A stretch of DNA of 64,000 nucleotides from Gavia stellata. Its lineage: Eukaryota > Chordata > Aves > Gaviiformes > Gaviidae. How positions within the stretch are numbered: position 1 is the first letter of the stretch; every line of letters begins with the position of its first letter. Shown piece by piece: positions 49,872-60,957 of this stretch. Made by a program: the position numbers and the translations under genes. The stretch is from contig NC_082600.1 of the NCBI RefSeq assembly GCF_030936135.1, positions 27,101,943 through 27,165,942 of the forward strand, read 5' to 3'. Below the pieces are notes generated by a model. It ran no database searches and had not been told where the DNA came from. It saw only the letters and a list, made by a program, of their open reading frames with translations.

Positions 49872-52800
49872 CTGAAGAAAAAAAAGAGAGAAAACCTATG
49901 AAGACAACCTACTCCACAATGCTCCCCTCCCCGTGCAGCAACAGGCTTACAGGTAGACTGAACGGCACGCAGCTTTGTTGCATTTCTATATGCAGCTCAG
50001 ATCCCCAGGAAGAAAAATACTACTTCCGAAAGTGAAAAGCCTTTGTAAGGTTGCTGTTATCCTTCACCTCAAACTCAGAAATAGGGCGTCTCAAAAAATC
50101 ACCATCTCCAGAGAAGGAAAAAAATGGTGGTTTTGTAAGAGCTGACTTGGGATTTAAGAGCAGACCACCAAGGAGAATAAAACTTTGGCCATTCAACTTG
50201 GGATTCATGGCCACAGTGAATTAGGGGCAAAGATGTTTTGAGAGAAAAATCTTCTGAGCCACATTCTAATTATAGATCAGTTAAGACTTTACATACTTAC
50301 AGCAATCAACCTCCTAATTTCTGACATACTGCTCTGTCTGCATATTACTAGACTCATTGTCTCCACTGCTAGCACAACTGCCTCCTTTCCAGTATCTCTC
50401 TCATCCCATCTGAAGACTTTGGCCCTTGTCTCTCCACATCCTGACTTCTCTCCTCACCATGCTACCAAACTTAGATCTACCATACGGCGAAACAATTTGG
50501 CATAGGTTCTATGCATAAATCTTCTAGGCTGTACATTATGTAGAAGAAATATTAAAAGGTGAGTAAAGTCTTCTTAATCTAGGCTTTACGAGTGCTTTGG
50601 AAGGACAGGAAGTTAATTTAAGCAAATGTTTTTACAGTAGAGCACTGGTCCTATTGCATATAAAAAAATAAATAAAGTGAGCCAGTACTTGCAGATACTG
50701 GAAGAATCTGTTGCACTGAAATTGCTGCACTAGCATCCTTCCAAATTGGTTTGGTGTTTATCTAAGCAGCAAATTCCATCTCTTAGCTGAGGGTACACAA
50801 AGCTACCAAACAGAATATGGAACACGAATGTTTTTTTTTTTCCTCAAGAACCTGTAGCATGCATTTGCCTGGTAGTCCTGCTGCTGGTAAGCAAAACTCA
50901 TCTATGGAAACACTGGCCTCAAGGAAACTACTTTTCCAGGTAAAAGCAAGTGAATATGTAGACTGCAATAAAAGGGGATCTGCAACCAGACTCTTCCCAG
51001 CAGCAGCTGTACCTCTAGTTTTGTGCAAACACTAGGCCCTTTACTGCAACCTGCACTATAGACAATGCAGGAGAGAAGTACATGGTGATACAGTCCCTGT
51101 CAGACAAGGATTCTGCCAGGCAGTGTTCCTCCCTGTCAGAGGTCCCTTACCTGTGCCTGGAAATATACATTATAGGCACTCCTGGGATTTTTCGTATTCT
51201 CCGCTTGAGCTCTTTATCCACTGTGGCCACAATGTAACATTTGTGCTGCAAAAAAAGAGGCAAGTCAGATTCAACAGCAGTGAACCCACAGAATGGAGAC
51301 AGAGGTGAGCAAAAGTTATTCAGTGAGCTCATTTAACATGAGGCCTGGGAGTTCTTAGCAAGACATTACTAGGACTTGGACAGAACTCTACAGCAGACTA
51401 GTAACATCCTTCTGCTCATCAAAATAGACCCGTAGAAACATCCAGTCTGTCCAGCCTTCCCAGCTGACAGCCTTCCCATCCTAAGTGCTCTTTGATGCTG
51501 TCCTATACAACAAGAATGCTCAGGGAAGACTACCTTGCATCAAATAAAGTTGTGCTAGGGATGGAAACTGCCCCTTAGTGAGATTTTACAGTTACTTTGT
51601 GGGGAATTTAAGTCATCGGTAACTAGAAGGGTTCAGGAATTTTTAGTATGTTAGCAGAGTATAGAAAATTTCAGCAACAGAAATACCTGAGTCACCCTCT
51701 GTACCAAGCAGTCATCTGCATAGGTTCCTTTGTGCATACATGGCAAGCGTTCAAACCGAGGGTCCTTGGCAATCCTGTGGGGACATATAAGGCAGCATCA
51801 CAGCAATCAGACCTGAGTGTACAGTAACACAGAAAGGAAGAACAGGAACGCTCCTTGCAATGAAAGGCAGCATATTATTCTCAACACAAGGGCTGAAGGG
51901 ATGGTGTGAACGGTACACAACAGTCAACTGAAATGAGGAGCAAAAAAAAATGCAATTTGTCTGGCTAATTATTATAGGTTAAGTATTTCTTAGTACTTGT
52001 TAGTTGGTTTCAAGATCTCCACGATGCTAGGCTCTTGCCTAACAAAGTCATTTGAAACAAGTTATCTGTGGGAAGAACTAGAACTACTTCTAGTATCTGA
52101 TCTTTCGTACTATGCACATAGGAACACTTCACCTCCTCTCTGAAGGGGAACGTCAAAGCTGTTTAGGGGATGCACTCGGGTACTTTACAACACAACAGGC
52201 CAAAATAAAAAGTAAAGAACAATACATCTGACTGGTGCACCTGGTGAGCACGAACTACATTGGACTAGTTGTGTACAGATCACACAATAACTTGGCTCTA
52301 GATTATCAGTACATGCTACCTACTCCTACAAGAATAACATGAGGTTCCGTAAGACTTGGGTCATTTCTTTCTTTATTGTTAGAAATTTCTGGAATTAAAA
52401 AAGCCTATATATACTTTGAGAAATAAGAGGAAGTGTTATTTTGAAAGTCTTAGCGGGAAAAAAGGTTTACAGATCAATAATGTGCACTCATACCTAGCAT
52501 TGTTTTTTAAAAAAATAATCTAAAACTCGAGCCATCTTACTGATTTCATACAGCTAGAGAAACAAAATCAAGTTTGGGACTCTGCAACAACCTAACCACC
52601 CTCTAGTGCAAGAGCACCATCATGGAAAGTGCTTTTCATTTATTTATATTAAAACATTAAGTTCTAGAAATGGAGAACACCTTGCACCTACCTTAACGCT
52701 ACACGGTACTTCTGTCCTAACTTCTCAATTTCACCCATTACACAATCTGTGATACATGGAATACCTACATGCAAAAAAAGCCTGTATTAAAACCAAGCAG

Positions 52801-54039
52801 TATTTCTTTACGGACCCCTACAGTATTGTGCACATGCCCAGGAACAGTTAACTATCATGGAACTCTATAACATATTACTTACAGTTTCATACTTATGAGA
52901 ACTGGTAAAGTTGCAAAGTGGTGAAATGTAGAGCCACTGAGTTTGACCATGCCATGATAATTTCAGATTTTTAAGTTATTAATGCTTTACCTTTGTTGAC
53001 ATTACCATTTAAGACCGTTGTTTGACTGAAACCAAAGACAGTTCCAGGGTTACCATAGCCATGAACAATGAGCTCGATGATTATAGTACATATCTTTTTT
53101 TCAAGATTTCTGTTATCCTCAGCTATTGATATGAGGACGATAAAGCACATAACAAGCACACTGTGGCACTACGTGGTCCAGAAGAAGCTGCAAGTGATGC
53201 AGACACTCACACTTGGCATAGAGACAGTCCATCATTGACTGCACTAGGTCCAGCTTGGCCTTGATGGAGAAGTTGATGAAGTTAGTGTCAACCAGGATGT
53301 GATAAGGGGGTCCCAACTGTGTATTATACTGGAAGAACAAACAAGAGGGATGCTGGGGGCTGCCGGAAAGACAGAAAATTAAAATCAGTAAACTGCAATT
53401 AACATATCCAATCCTACAACTTGCACAGAATGAAGGAAGGGTAATGAGCCGAAACAACACAAGGCAGCGTGGGAGGGTGACCCATCAGGCCTCCCGCTGC
53501 TTCCCAAGCCCACTCCCTTGGTCTGGGGCACCATTTCCTACTCTGACAGCTTTGCTCAGAAATGCCCTTGTTTGCAGCCTGCAGCGTGGCCAGCCGGCCC
53601 GCCCTCCCTCTCGCCGTCCCCAGAGCGTCGGCTGCACTTACACCTCCCGCTCCTTGATGGCACTCGGGTCCTCCTTCTTCTTCACGGGGGCTTTCGCCCG
53701 GTCCTTCTCGTTACTGCAAGGAAACACAGGCACTCCTGGGGAGGACGACAGGGAAGGGCAGCCAGCGGCGGAGAGGCCTGGGCCAGGATCCCCTCTAGCC
53801 CCTCTGGAACGGGACACGGGGACTGCCAGCCCCGCGCGGCCGGCTCCGGGCGCCGCCTGGGACCAGGCCCAGCCGCGGCCACACTCACATGCGCTGGTCC
53901 CGGAGGCTGATCATGCGCTTCATGACCGCGTACTTCCGCGCCTTCTTCTGCTTCCCCTGCAAGGAGACGGACACGCAGCCGCGATGAGCTGGGGAGAGAC
54001 CCCGACCCGGCCCCCTCCGGCCCGCACCCGGCTCACCAT
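49823..54039 (-). CDS. FCF1: FCF1 (rRNA-processing PIN-domain protein), complete 8-exon coding region
   Basis: Component of the nucleolar small-subunit processome, needed with UTP23-like partners for early 18S pre-rRNA cleavages. Exons from start to stop are 54039-54037, 53956-53889, 53713-53642, 53359-53211, 52764-52692, 51774-51687, 51245-51151 and 49871-49823. They total 597 bp, 198 residues, the same length as human FCF1. All junctions are GT-AG with matching phases. A basic N-terminus ([20 protein letters not shown]) is followed by the PIN domain with acidic residues in [23 protein letters not shown] and YADDCLV, then [20 protein letters not shown] and GVPIMYI. It ends DDYGAPRF. In animals and yeast the Fcf1 PIN site is thought to keep these acidic residues. 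Confidence 0.98.
49872..51150 (-). other. FCF1: FCF1 intron 7
   Basis: 1.3 kb intron with no recognised repeat or RNA gene. Confidence 0.75.
51151..51245 (-). CDS. FCF1: FCF1 exon 7
   Basis: 95 bp: [20 protein letters not shown] then [11 protein letters not shown]. The [10 protein letters not shown] loop matches the human ATVDRDLKRR. Confidence 0.97.
51246..51686 (-). other. FCF1: FCF1 intron 6
   Basis: 441-base intron, nothing recognised. Confidence 0.75.
51687..51774 (-). CDS. FCF1: FCF1 exon 6
   Basis: 88 bp: [20 protein letters not shown] then DCLVQRVTQ. The YADDCLV stretch gives the third set of PIN acidic residues. Confidence 0.97.
51775..52691 (-). other. FCF1: FCF1 intron 5
   Basis: 917-base intron. 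I looked for snoRNA box pairs because ribosome-biogenesis genes often host them, and found no convincing C/D or H/ACA candidate. Confidence 0.7.
52692..52764 (-). CDS. FCF1: FCF1 exon 5
   Basis: 73 bp: [20 protein letters not shown] then VAL. MGE replaces the MAE of human. The ITDCVM-EIE stretch holds conserved acidic residues. Confidence 0.96.
52765..53210 (-). other. FCF1: FCF1 intron 4
   Basis: 446-base intron, nothing firmly recognised. Confidence 0.75.
53211..53359 (-). CDS. FCF1: FCF1 exon 4 (PIN domain start)
   Basis: 149 bp: [40 protein letters not shown] and SMMDCLYAK. The VDTNF Asp is the first PIN acidic residue. Donor AGT/GTGAGT. Confidence 0.97.
53642..53713 (-). CDS. FCF1: FCF1 exon 3
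   Basis: 72 bp: [20 protein letters not shown] then ERE and part of V. Basic linker before the PIN domain. Donor GGTGTAAGT read as GT/GTAAGT to keep the frame. Confidence 0.95.
53889..53956 (-). CDS. FCF1: FCF1 exon 2
   Basis: 68 bp: [20 protein letters not shown] then QR and two bases of the next codon. Acceptor TTGCAG, donor CAT/GTGAGT. Confidence 0.95.
54037..54039 (-). CDS. FCF1: FCF1 exon 1 coding part: start codon only
   Basis: Exon 1 contributes only the ATG before a GTGAGC donor. The next exon, 80 bases on, opens with GGG AAG CAG (GKQ). The upstream 5' UTR lies in the CpG island and contains CAGCAGCAGCAGC just before the ATG. Confidence 0.93.
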
Positions 54040-54070
54040 GCTGCTGCTGCTGCCGCCGCTGCCGCCACTA

Positions 54071-54077
54071 CTTCCGG
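54071..54077 (-). promoter_or_regulatory. ETS-type site between FCF1 and AREL1
   Basis: CCGGAAG on the minus strand, 32 bases upstream of the FCF1 start codon. Such sites (GABPA/ELK) are common in divergent CpG-island promoters and may sit inside the FCF1 5' UTR. Confidence 0.45.
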
Positions 54078-54839
54078 TGCCACCACGACGTGTCACTGCG
54101 CCCCGCCCCGCCGGGAAGGTCCAGGGGTGGCGTCACTTCCGACTGCCGGCACGGGGCAGTGGGAGCCTGCGCTGGTCGCGCGCAGGAGCGGGCCTGACGC
54201 CGCGGCTGTCGCCGGAGGCCTCGGTAACAGCGCTCCCTGCCCGCGCCTCGGGAGGGGAGGGGAGGCCGAGCCGGGCCGGGCTCAGGGAGCTACGCCTTGG
54301 CCGCCCCCGCCGTGCTCGGGCTTCCCCCCGTGCTCGTGGCCCGGCCCGGCCGCGGGAAGGATGCGGGAGGCATGCGGGCGGCCCCACTGCCGGCCCGGGG
54401 CGCCCGTGCTGGGGGCCGCCCCGCTGCTGCCCCTGGCAGGCCCCGTGCTACCGCGGCGGGGTTCCCCGCTCTGCCGGCGGGGGGTGGCCGGCTCGGGAGG
54501 GCCGCGACGGGCACGGGGTTCCCGGTGAGCGGGAAGGGTTGGCTCTGCCTGCCCCGCGACGGCTTCCAGCTTTCCCGCTTGGTTTAGCCGTGCCGTTTGC
54601 ACGGCGCTGTCGGGGTATCGGTGGCACATCGGGTAGGGGGGAGGGGGCTGGCGCCTGTGGGAAGGCCGCGGGGTTTGGTGGCCCCGCCGAGCCACAGCCT
54701 GTGCGGGCTGGAGGGGGAACAACAGCACCCCGTTTGCCCTTCTTCCCCCCTTTTCTGTTTTGCGGAGCTGGGAGGTTACGGAGGTCTTCTGTCCCCTCTC
54801 AATCTTGCTGGGCTGGTGTGTTTTGAAGAATTAATGTAG

Positions 54840-57800
54840 TGCTGGCTTTACTGTGCTCTAGCTCATGGACTTCTTCAAGAAAAGCAGACGGTTGTCATTA
54901 CCCATAGTTCTTACCAACATTTGTGACCTGAAGTCCTGGCAAATGAGCATAATTTCACCTGTGCTTTCTGCAGCCATAATGGTGTAGTCTGACCCAAAAT
55001 ATCTTTTCACCACATGTAAGGAAACATTCTCCAAGTTCTTGGACTGGTCCCGGGCACTTGGTTTCTAGTGCCCTGTGCAGGGCAGGGTGAGAGGCCTCCC
55101 TGTTACCTTTCTCGTGCAAGCTTGTGTGAGTAGTGAGAACTTGTATCTGTTGGTATCTTCCAAATGCAACCGTTTTTATCTGGTGTGCTGGTCAGAAAAA
55201 GCAGCTACGCAGCCAATGAAGTGCTGTCCAGGAGTTTCTTCCTGAAGTGCTGGCCTCAGTAAAACTGCGACTGAGGCTCTGACAACGGGGAAGAAAATTA
55301 GACTGAAAGGAGAATTGGGTTCATTAGGGAAACTATGGCTGGGCTTTCCGCCTGGGTGATCGTACCAGGCTTAATTGTTCGTTGAGGAAACACAGTTGGT
55401 GGCGCTCCCATGGTGCTGCTTAGGTGACCTGAGTGGTTCGGGTGAAGGAAATAATCAAGGAGGAAGGAGGCAATCTGCCCTTCCCCATGGGTGTGTAGGG
55501 TGGCAAGTGGCTGAATGCTGTTCTGGCTTGGGAAGCAGATCTGGTGTCAAGATGAGACCTGCCTGAAAGTTGCCATCTGGCTGGCTTGCTGTGTTTGAGG
55601 ACAGGAAGAACGCATAGCCCTGGTTGTTGGTGGTTCAGTTGCAATGAAAAGTCCTTAGACTTAGGCAGTTGGCAAAGGTGTCCTATGTTTTTTTTCTCCT
55701 GTTGTCACTATTTTATTTGGCTTGTGTGTAAATGCTTATAACAGGTTCCGCCCCTGACAGGAGAATGACTGTTTTGTATGGACACTGGCCATTGATGTGG
55801 CTTTTGTCCTTGACAGCTGATACTGGAGCCTGCTCTGTGCCTTCTGAGCTGACTCGTCAGTCTTCTGCAGGTGTATTTTAAAGGTAGGTTCCCATGGGCA
55901 TTCCTGTTTGTTGGTTTGTGCATGCTTCACTTGGTGTGAGAAAATACTGTGCCTTTTCACTCAGAGGAGAATTGTTGTCTTGTGTGTGGCATGAGACACA
56001 CTGGCTATTGGTGGTGGACATTTGTGCACATGAATTGAGAGGATGTTCTGCTCAGAGATGAAGGGTTCTCTCATCTCGGTTGGATGAGGTAGCATCAACC
56101 TGCAGAAAGGTTTTGAACCCATCTGTCTTGTTCATTTTGGAACTTGTCAACGGAGAGAAGAAAGGAAGTTAAATTTATCAGTGCACCAAACAAACAAGAG
56201 GCACAACAGATTCCTAGGACCTCAGTAAACCAGTTCTGTATAGCCTGGCCCCAGCTGGCTTTGTAGCTGTAGCCGCATGAATATGCCATCACTGTGTTAT
56301 AGTTCCTTTTGTATGTGCAGCTACACTTGTGCTTCCTTCTGGAGCTTTGCCTTGTGTTCCTCTGGCTTCACAGCAGCAGTAATACAAACAAAATGTATTC
56401 CCATTACTGGCCTTTCTTTCCTTGCTGAATTGAGAGAAGCAACAGCACTAATATAGTTTATGTTATGATTCCATGCTGTCTATCCCAATTATGCCAGTAC
56501 TTCTCCTTGAGTCAAACCAAGGTTAAGGTTTCCAAATCCGCATTTTACCTGCAGGTGGCAGGAGACCATTGCTTGCTCCGTCCTTGGATCAAAATCACTA
56601 AGACCTGTCGGGCAATTCAGCATTTTTTCCAGCCTAGCTACAATGGCACCTTATATTGCTGATTTTCAGAATTCGTTTCCCAGATTGTTAGCTGGCAGTT
56701 CTTAGCACAGATACTATTTTAGTTTAGATCTGCGTTCTGATAAGTGAGTGGCAACATATCTTGGATACCAGCTACTCGCAACTAGGTTCTTTACCCCAAT
56801 GTATCCCAGCTGCAAGAGCATCCTTAAAGCTGCTGGCAATGTGTATGCTAGAGGGAAGTTGATTGTATGACAGCTACTTCATCTCTGGTGGCCACCTGAC
56901 TTTGTGTCTTGTTTACCACTTCATGTAGAGATGATAAAATGAGAAAGTGCTGTGCAGATTGAGAGAGATAACTAATTCCCTGTGTCCAGCAAGCTCTGAA
57001 ATTCTGCAACCCAGATCAAGAGACTTAAAACCCCTTGTAGTTGAAATGATGGGTCTTTTTCTTTTTATGCTTGAGAGAGAGAGGCTGTGTGACTTGTGGT
57101 ACAGGAGGGAAAGAGTTAGGGACTGAGGCAGAAATAGCTTGGGTAGGTGAACCCACAGGGCCATTTTTGTGTTGATGGGTTTTTTTTGGTGACATGAAGA
57201 GACTGATTCTGTAAGGTGCTGGAGGGAGATGTCTTAGATTCCCAAACATTGATAAGTTTCTATGAAATTCCTCAGCTGTATGGGGAGGAGCCACACACCT
57301 TCCAGAGCCAGGCCAAGCTGGAGCAGAGTTTCATCCAGGCATTTGTAGCACATCTTGGATATATATGTACTGTGAAAGAACCAAAATATCAAGGAAATTG
57401 CTAGGTCTGTGATTCCTAATACACAGAGATAAGGAGTTTAGAAACCTGAAGCTTCATCTAGGAGGAGAATGAGAACTTGTGCCCCAGGGACTGCAACACT
57501 GTTTGCTCAAGCAGAGGAAAGAAGAAAATAGCTGAGTGGGTGGGATTTTCCTTGAGATGTGGGGGAGGAAAAGACAGTGACAGTCTGGCCGCTTCTGCAG
57601 CGCAATCAAAGAGCTTTTCACAGACTTACCTGTTGGTTTTTATATGCGTTAGAAAGCTTAGTGGAAATGTGAAAAGGCAGCCAGATCTGTATGATTATTG
57701 GGATGGAGGGAAATAAGAGACACCTGAAGAGGAAGGTAGATGAGGGGTGGAGTAAGGAGAAAGGGGCAGCTGAGGCAATGGTATGGCAAGCAGGAGGAGC

Positions 57801-60019
57801 ATGTCACCTACATGCCCAGAAGAGCTGACTGTCTTTACAGACAGCTGCTGTAGTGAGCCTGGGTCTGTTCATTTCATTCTTGCTCTTTTATATAATTTTG
57901 TGTTATAGATGAGTATATAATGACTGTGTAAGCTCTGTGGCTTTTCTTCTGGCATGTGTCCCATTTTTTGTGGGCTGCATCAATCATTGCTGTTAGATTT
58001 TTATTTTTTATCTCAGATAGTAAACTGTAATTTAGTGGATAGTGCTGCTGAAACTGAAATGCCTTGTGAGGATACCAGTTTCCTGATTACCTAAAACAGC
58101 AGCAGCAAAAAAAAATTATCTAGTTTACTTTGGGGTCCAAGAATTTTCAAGGATTTATTTTTATTTTTAGGCTTGAGTATAAATAGCCCTCTAGATCTGG
58201 GCAAAATCAGTCTGAGAATAGTACATGGCATTTTTGGGGGTGTGAAGGCTTGAAGTGGTACCTGATCTTAGCACTCCCCATGAATAGCGCATAGGTTCTT
58301 AGCTGCTCCCTGAAACCTGTGAGTCCGATGAAACCTCTGGAGGCAGGATGTGTTTTGTTCCATCTTGAACCTGCTAGTTTCAGGGGGTCATATAATGAAA
58401 TGAGATTGCGACAGGTGGAGGTTGAGGATATGGTGAAGCCTAGCACCTCATCAACAGCAATGCTTTTATAGCACCTCTCCTATGGATTTGATGTCTAGTG
58501 ATACTCTTGCATCTTGCACCTCTCACATGTTTCTACTTGCTAGATTTGTCCACAACAATGGAGAGATCTAACTTTTCTGTCTTCTTTTTTTCCTTTTACA
58601 GAGAAGCTAGCAAACGACAGGCTCCAGGGAGCAGTGTTGCAGGACAACCCTTTTCCACAAGGAGGAAGAAATTGCTGTGCTCAGGTCCTCACCATTTGGC
58701 AGTGATTCTGTGATGCAAGTTCCAGGAGTTTCTCTTTGTGTGATAATCTTCTCTATGGCCTCTTCTTGCTGACGTTTGCCCCAGTGTTGGGCACAAAGAG
58801 GGAGAATGCTGAAGAACGTGTACCTGCCTTTTGGCTTTTAGAACATGGGCACTTGTGTAAAGGTATGTGATTGCTCTTTGGTTGGAGGGGTGGCATATCT
58901 GTGGAGGGGACTTGCTGGGCTGGAAAGTCATGGCTATTGTTGCAGGGAAATACCTCATTTAAGCTTTCTGCATGCTGATGTCCATTGCTGCTGCTGTTGA
59001 GATGACTGATGAATAACTCCCCTTTTGTGTTTGTTTAGGGGAAAAAAAAAAGAAAAAGCAGCTTGAATGCACAATGTAGCTTCTCACTAACTGAATGGTG
59101 ACATGGCGAGCTATATTGTATGCATTAGTGTATGCCAGATTGTTTGTCTAATTGTCACACGCGTTCCTTGCTGCTTCTCTTGTTCCATCTGTCAGCTATG
59201 TCTTATCAACCAAACAGCATGTTGTTGTTCTGGGTGTGGTCTTTTTACTACATGTTTGTTTAGCAGTCCTCTCAGTGAGAATTTGATTCTAGATTGGTGT
59301 CTCTAAAAATTGCTGTAATCTTAATAGTGTACAAAACCAAGGTTTTAGCTTGCATGTTGATCAACGAGAGTTTCAGTGGAGAGGCTCTACTTTGCAGAAG
59401 TGAGTAGGAAAATACAGATGGACTGTTTTCCAGTTGCATTCATACTTTCCCTAGTAGAGTTACAGGGCAAAAAATGGGTTCAACTCTGTCCTAGAAGGAT
59501 TTTGTTTGTTCTGAACAAATGGGTATGGTCTTGTCCGCAACCCTTTTATTCCATAGCTTTTTCTTCTAAGGTTGTTGGTTGAGGACCAGCTTCTGTCTGT
59601 TTTGTTGGTGGCTCTGTGACGTGCTTTCATGGTAGACTAGAAGTTAACTTTGCAACTTGCAGAAGCAAGTAGGTATGAGAGTTTGGATGAGTGGCTTTCA
59701 GCTGCTGCTGTCGAAGTTGGTGATCCTGCAAAAAGTAGCTCCTTCTTGCAGCACCCAGAGCCCACTTTCACTGGTTTTTGAGGATAATATGTTGTTGTTC
59801 TTATAGATTCCTGAATCTGTGATGGAGGGAGAACTGTTCCTTGTAGCATGCTGTGCTGTTTGCATATTTCATAGTCTTACGCAATAATGCTTTAGGGATG
59901 TCCTTGGAGAGGAAGATAGATGATAGATAGGTATTTCTCTGAGGAATCATAGATTAAATTTAGGTCAATGTGTGTGAGGAAGAGTCATTGGACTGGACTT
60001 GGCGTATTTTGTGTTCTAG
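54840..60019 (+). other. AREL1: AREL1 5' intron region
   Basis: About 5.2 kb between the CpG island and the start-codon exon. No transposon or RNA gene is recognised. It may contain the candidate leader exon at 58602-58862. Confidence 0.65.
58602..58862 (+). other. AREL1: Possible non-coding 5' UTR exon of AREL1
   Basis: A long pyrimidine tract ending TTTTACAG at 58601 is followed 261 bases later by a consensus AAAG/GTATGTG donor. The stretch has no long open frame. This is splice-signal evidence only. Confidence 0.3.
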
Positions 60020-60031
60020 ATGCAGCTGTGA
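60020..60031 (+). promoter_or_regulatory. Upstream ORF in the AREL1 5' UTR (ATG CAG CTG TGA)
   Basis: Complete three-codon ORF at the very start of the exon, ending 32 bases before the main ATG. Its start context depends on the last bases of the preceding exon, which is not known. Confidence 0.5.
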
Positions 60032-60079
60032 TCCTCGGCTGTGTGTCTCACCGAAGGGACCTGATGTTTTACATTATTG
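60020..60079 (+). CDS. AREL1: AREL1 start-codon exon
   Basis: Acceptor TTCTAG at 60014-60019. 44 bases of 5' UTR, then ATG at 60064: MFYII and one base of Gly. Donor G/GTAAGT at 60080. The first three bases of the exon are themselves an ATG opening a three-codon upstream ORF. Confidence 0.9.
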
Positions 60080-60957
60080 GTAAGTTGAGGGAAAGGCTGC
60101 CACTGTATTTATTGACCTCTCCATAGGCTTTAGAAGGGTTTCTTGAAAGCCTCTGCTTTCATGTTAGAGTCTACCTAACAAACATGACGTTACTGTCACC
60201 CTGCAATGTGCCCTCCACCTGGCAGACTTGCCTCTCCACCGTTCTTTTTGTTCCTAAAGTCCTTCCATTGACCTCATTCCTAAGCCATCCCCTTTTTCTT
60301 TTGAGAACTAGTGCAGGGTTGTTGCCTCTGTGATGCTTCTTAATCCAGTCTTAATGTGATGTGCAGGGGTTGTGTGGTTATATGACTGTTTCCCGTAAAG
60401 GAATCTCTGTAGTTCTAATTTGCAACTCGAAGGGAATTCCGTACTTCTGTTGGGATGTCTGCTAGCCATACCTGAGACTCTGTACCACATTTACCTGTTT
60501 CCTCTGTTTGCAGTCATTTGCAGAGTTTTAAGGGACTTGTTATTCTCTAACCTTACTTGTAGCATAACACAAACCATAAATGTTCTCACAATAGCTTCTG
60601 CCTTAAACACCTAATTTGCAGTTGAGTAGAATATCATTAATAAAAGGCATCTTGGGCTGATGCAGAGGGGATTTTGGTGCCTGATTCGGCCATGCTGCTG
60701 CAACCACCCTCTGTTCTTTCCTTGCTGCAGGTGGGATCACGGTATCTGTGGTAGCTTTCTTCTTTACCATTAAGTTCCTCTTTGAGCTTGCCGCACGTAT
60801 AGTCAGCTTCCTTCAGCATGAGGACCGGGAACGCCGAGGGGAGCGAACTATTTATGACTACGTGCGAGGCAACTACCTGGATCCCCGGTCCTGCAAAATC
60901 TCCTGGGATTGGAAGGACCCCTATGAGGTGGGCCATAGCATGGCCTTCCGAGTGCAT
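60064..60957 (+). CDS. AREL1: AREL1 (apoptosis-resistant HECT E3 ubiquitin ligase 1, KIAA0317), first two coding exons only
   Basis: Cytosolic HECT-type ubiquitin ligase that targets IAP antagonists such as SMAC, HtrA2 and ARTS and so blocks apoptosis. Coding exons in view are 60064-60079 and 60731-60957, 243 bp, 81 codons: MFYIIGGITVSVVAFFFTIK, FLFELAARIVSFLQHEDRER, RGERTIYDYVRGNYLDPRSC and KISWDWKDPYEVGHSMAFRV, then H. It matches the human N-terminus with a few conservative changes. Residues 4-27 are a hydrophobic membrane-like segment. The filamin-type repeat and the HECT domain lie beyond the right edge; the next exon (human LFYKNGQPFPAHRP) is not found before 64000. Confidence 0.95.
60080..60730 (+). 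other. AREL1: AREL1 intron after the start-codon exon
   Basis: 651-base intron (GTAAGT...GCTGCAG), nothing else recognised. Confidence 0.8.
60731..60957 (+). CDS. AREL1: AREL1 second coding exon
   Basis: 227 bp, acceptor GCTGCAG at 60724-60730, donor CAT/GTAAGG. Carries the membrane-like segment and the conserved RTIYDYVRGNYLDPRSC and WDWKDPYEVGHSMAFRVH stretches. Confidence 0.95.

Larger units (their letters stand above)
53580..54760. promoter_or_regulatory. Divergent CpG-island promoter of FCF1 (minus) and AREL1 (plus)
   Basis: GC- and CG-dense stretch between two head-to-head genes. The FCF1 start codon is at 54039. ETS-type CCGGAAG (minus) lies at 54071-54077, a second CGGAAGT (minus) at 54135-54141, and a CCCCGCCCCG GC box at 54101-54110. 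No TATA box. A CCCG/GTGAGC donor at 54524/54525 could end a non-coding AREL1 exon 1 (inference). Confidence 0.8.

Noticed and set aside
51775-53210. snoRNA genes in FCF1 introns
   Set aside because: No convincing box C/D or H/ACA pairs with a fitting terminal stem could be read by eye.
53444-54826. 460-codon plus-strand frame over the FCF1/AREL1 promoter
   Set aside because: It runs across three FCF1 exons and a CpG island, has no recognisable domain and low-complexity Pro/Arg/Gly content.
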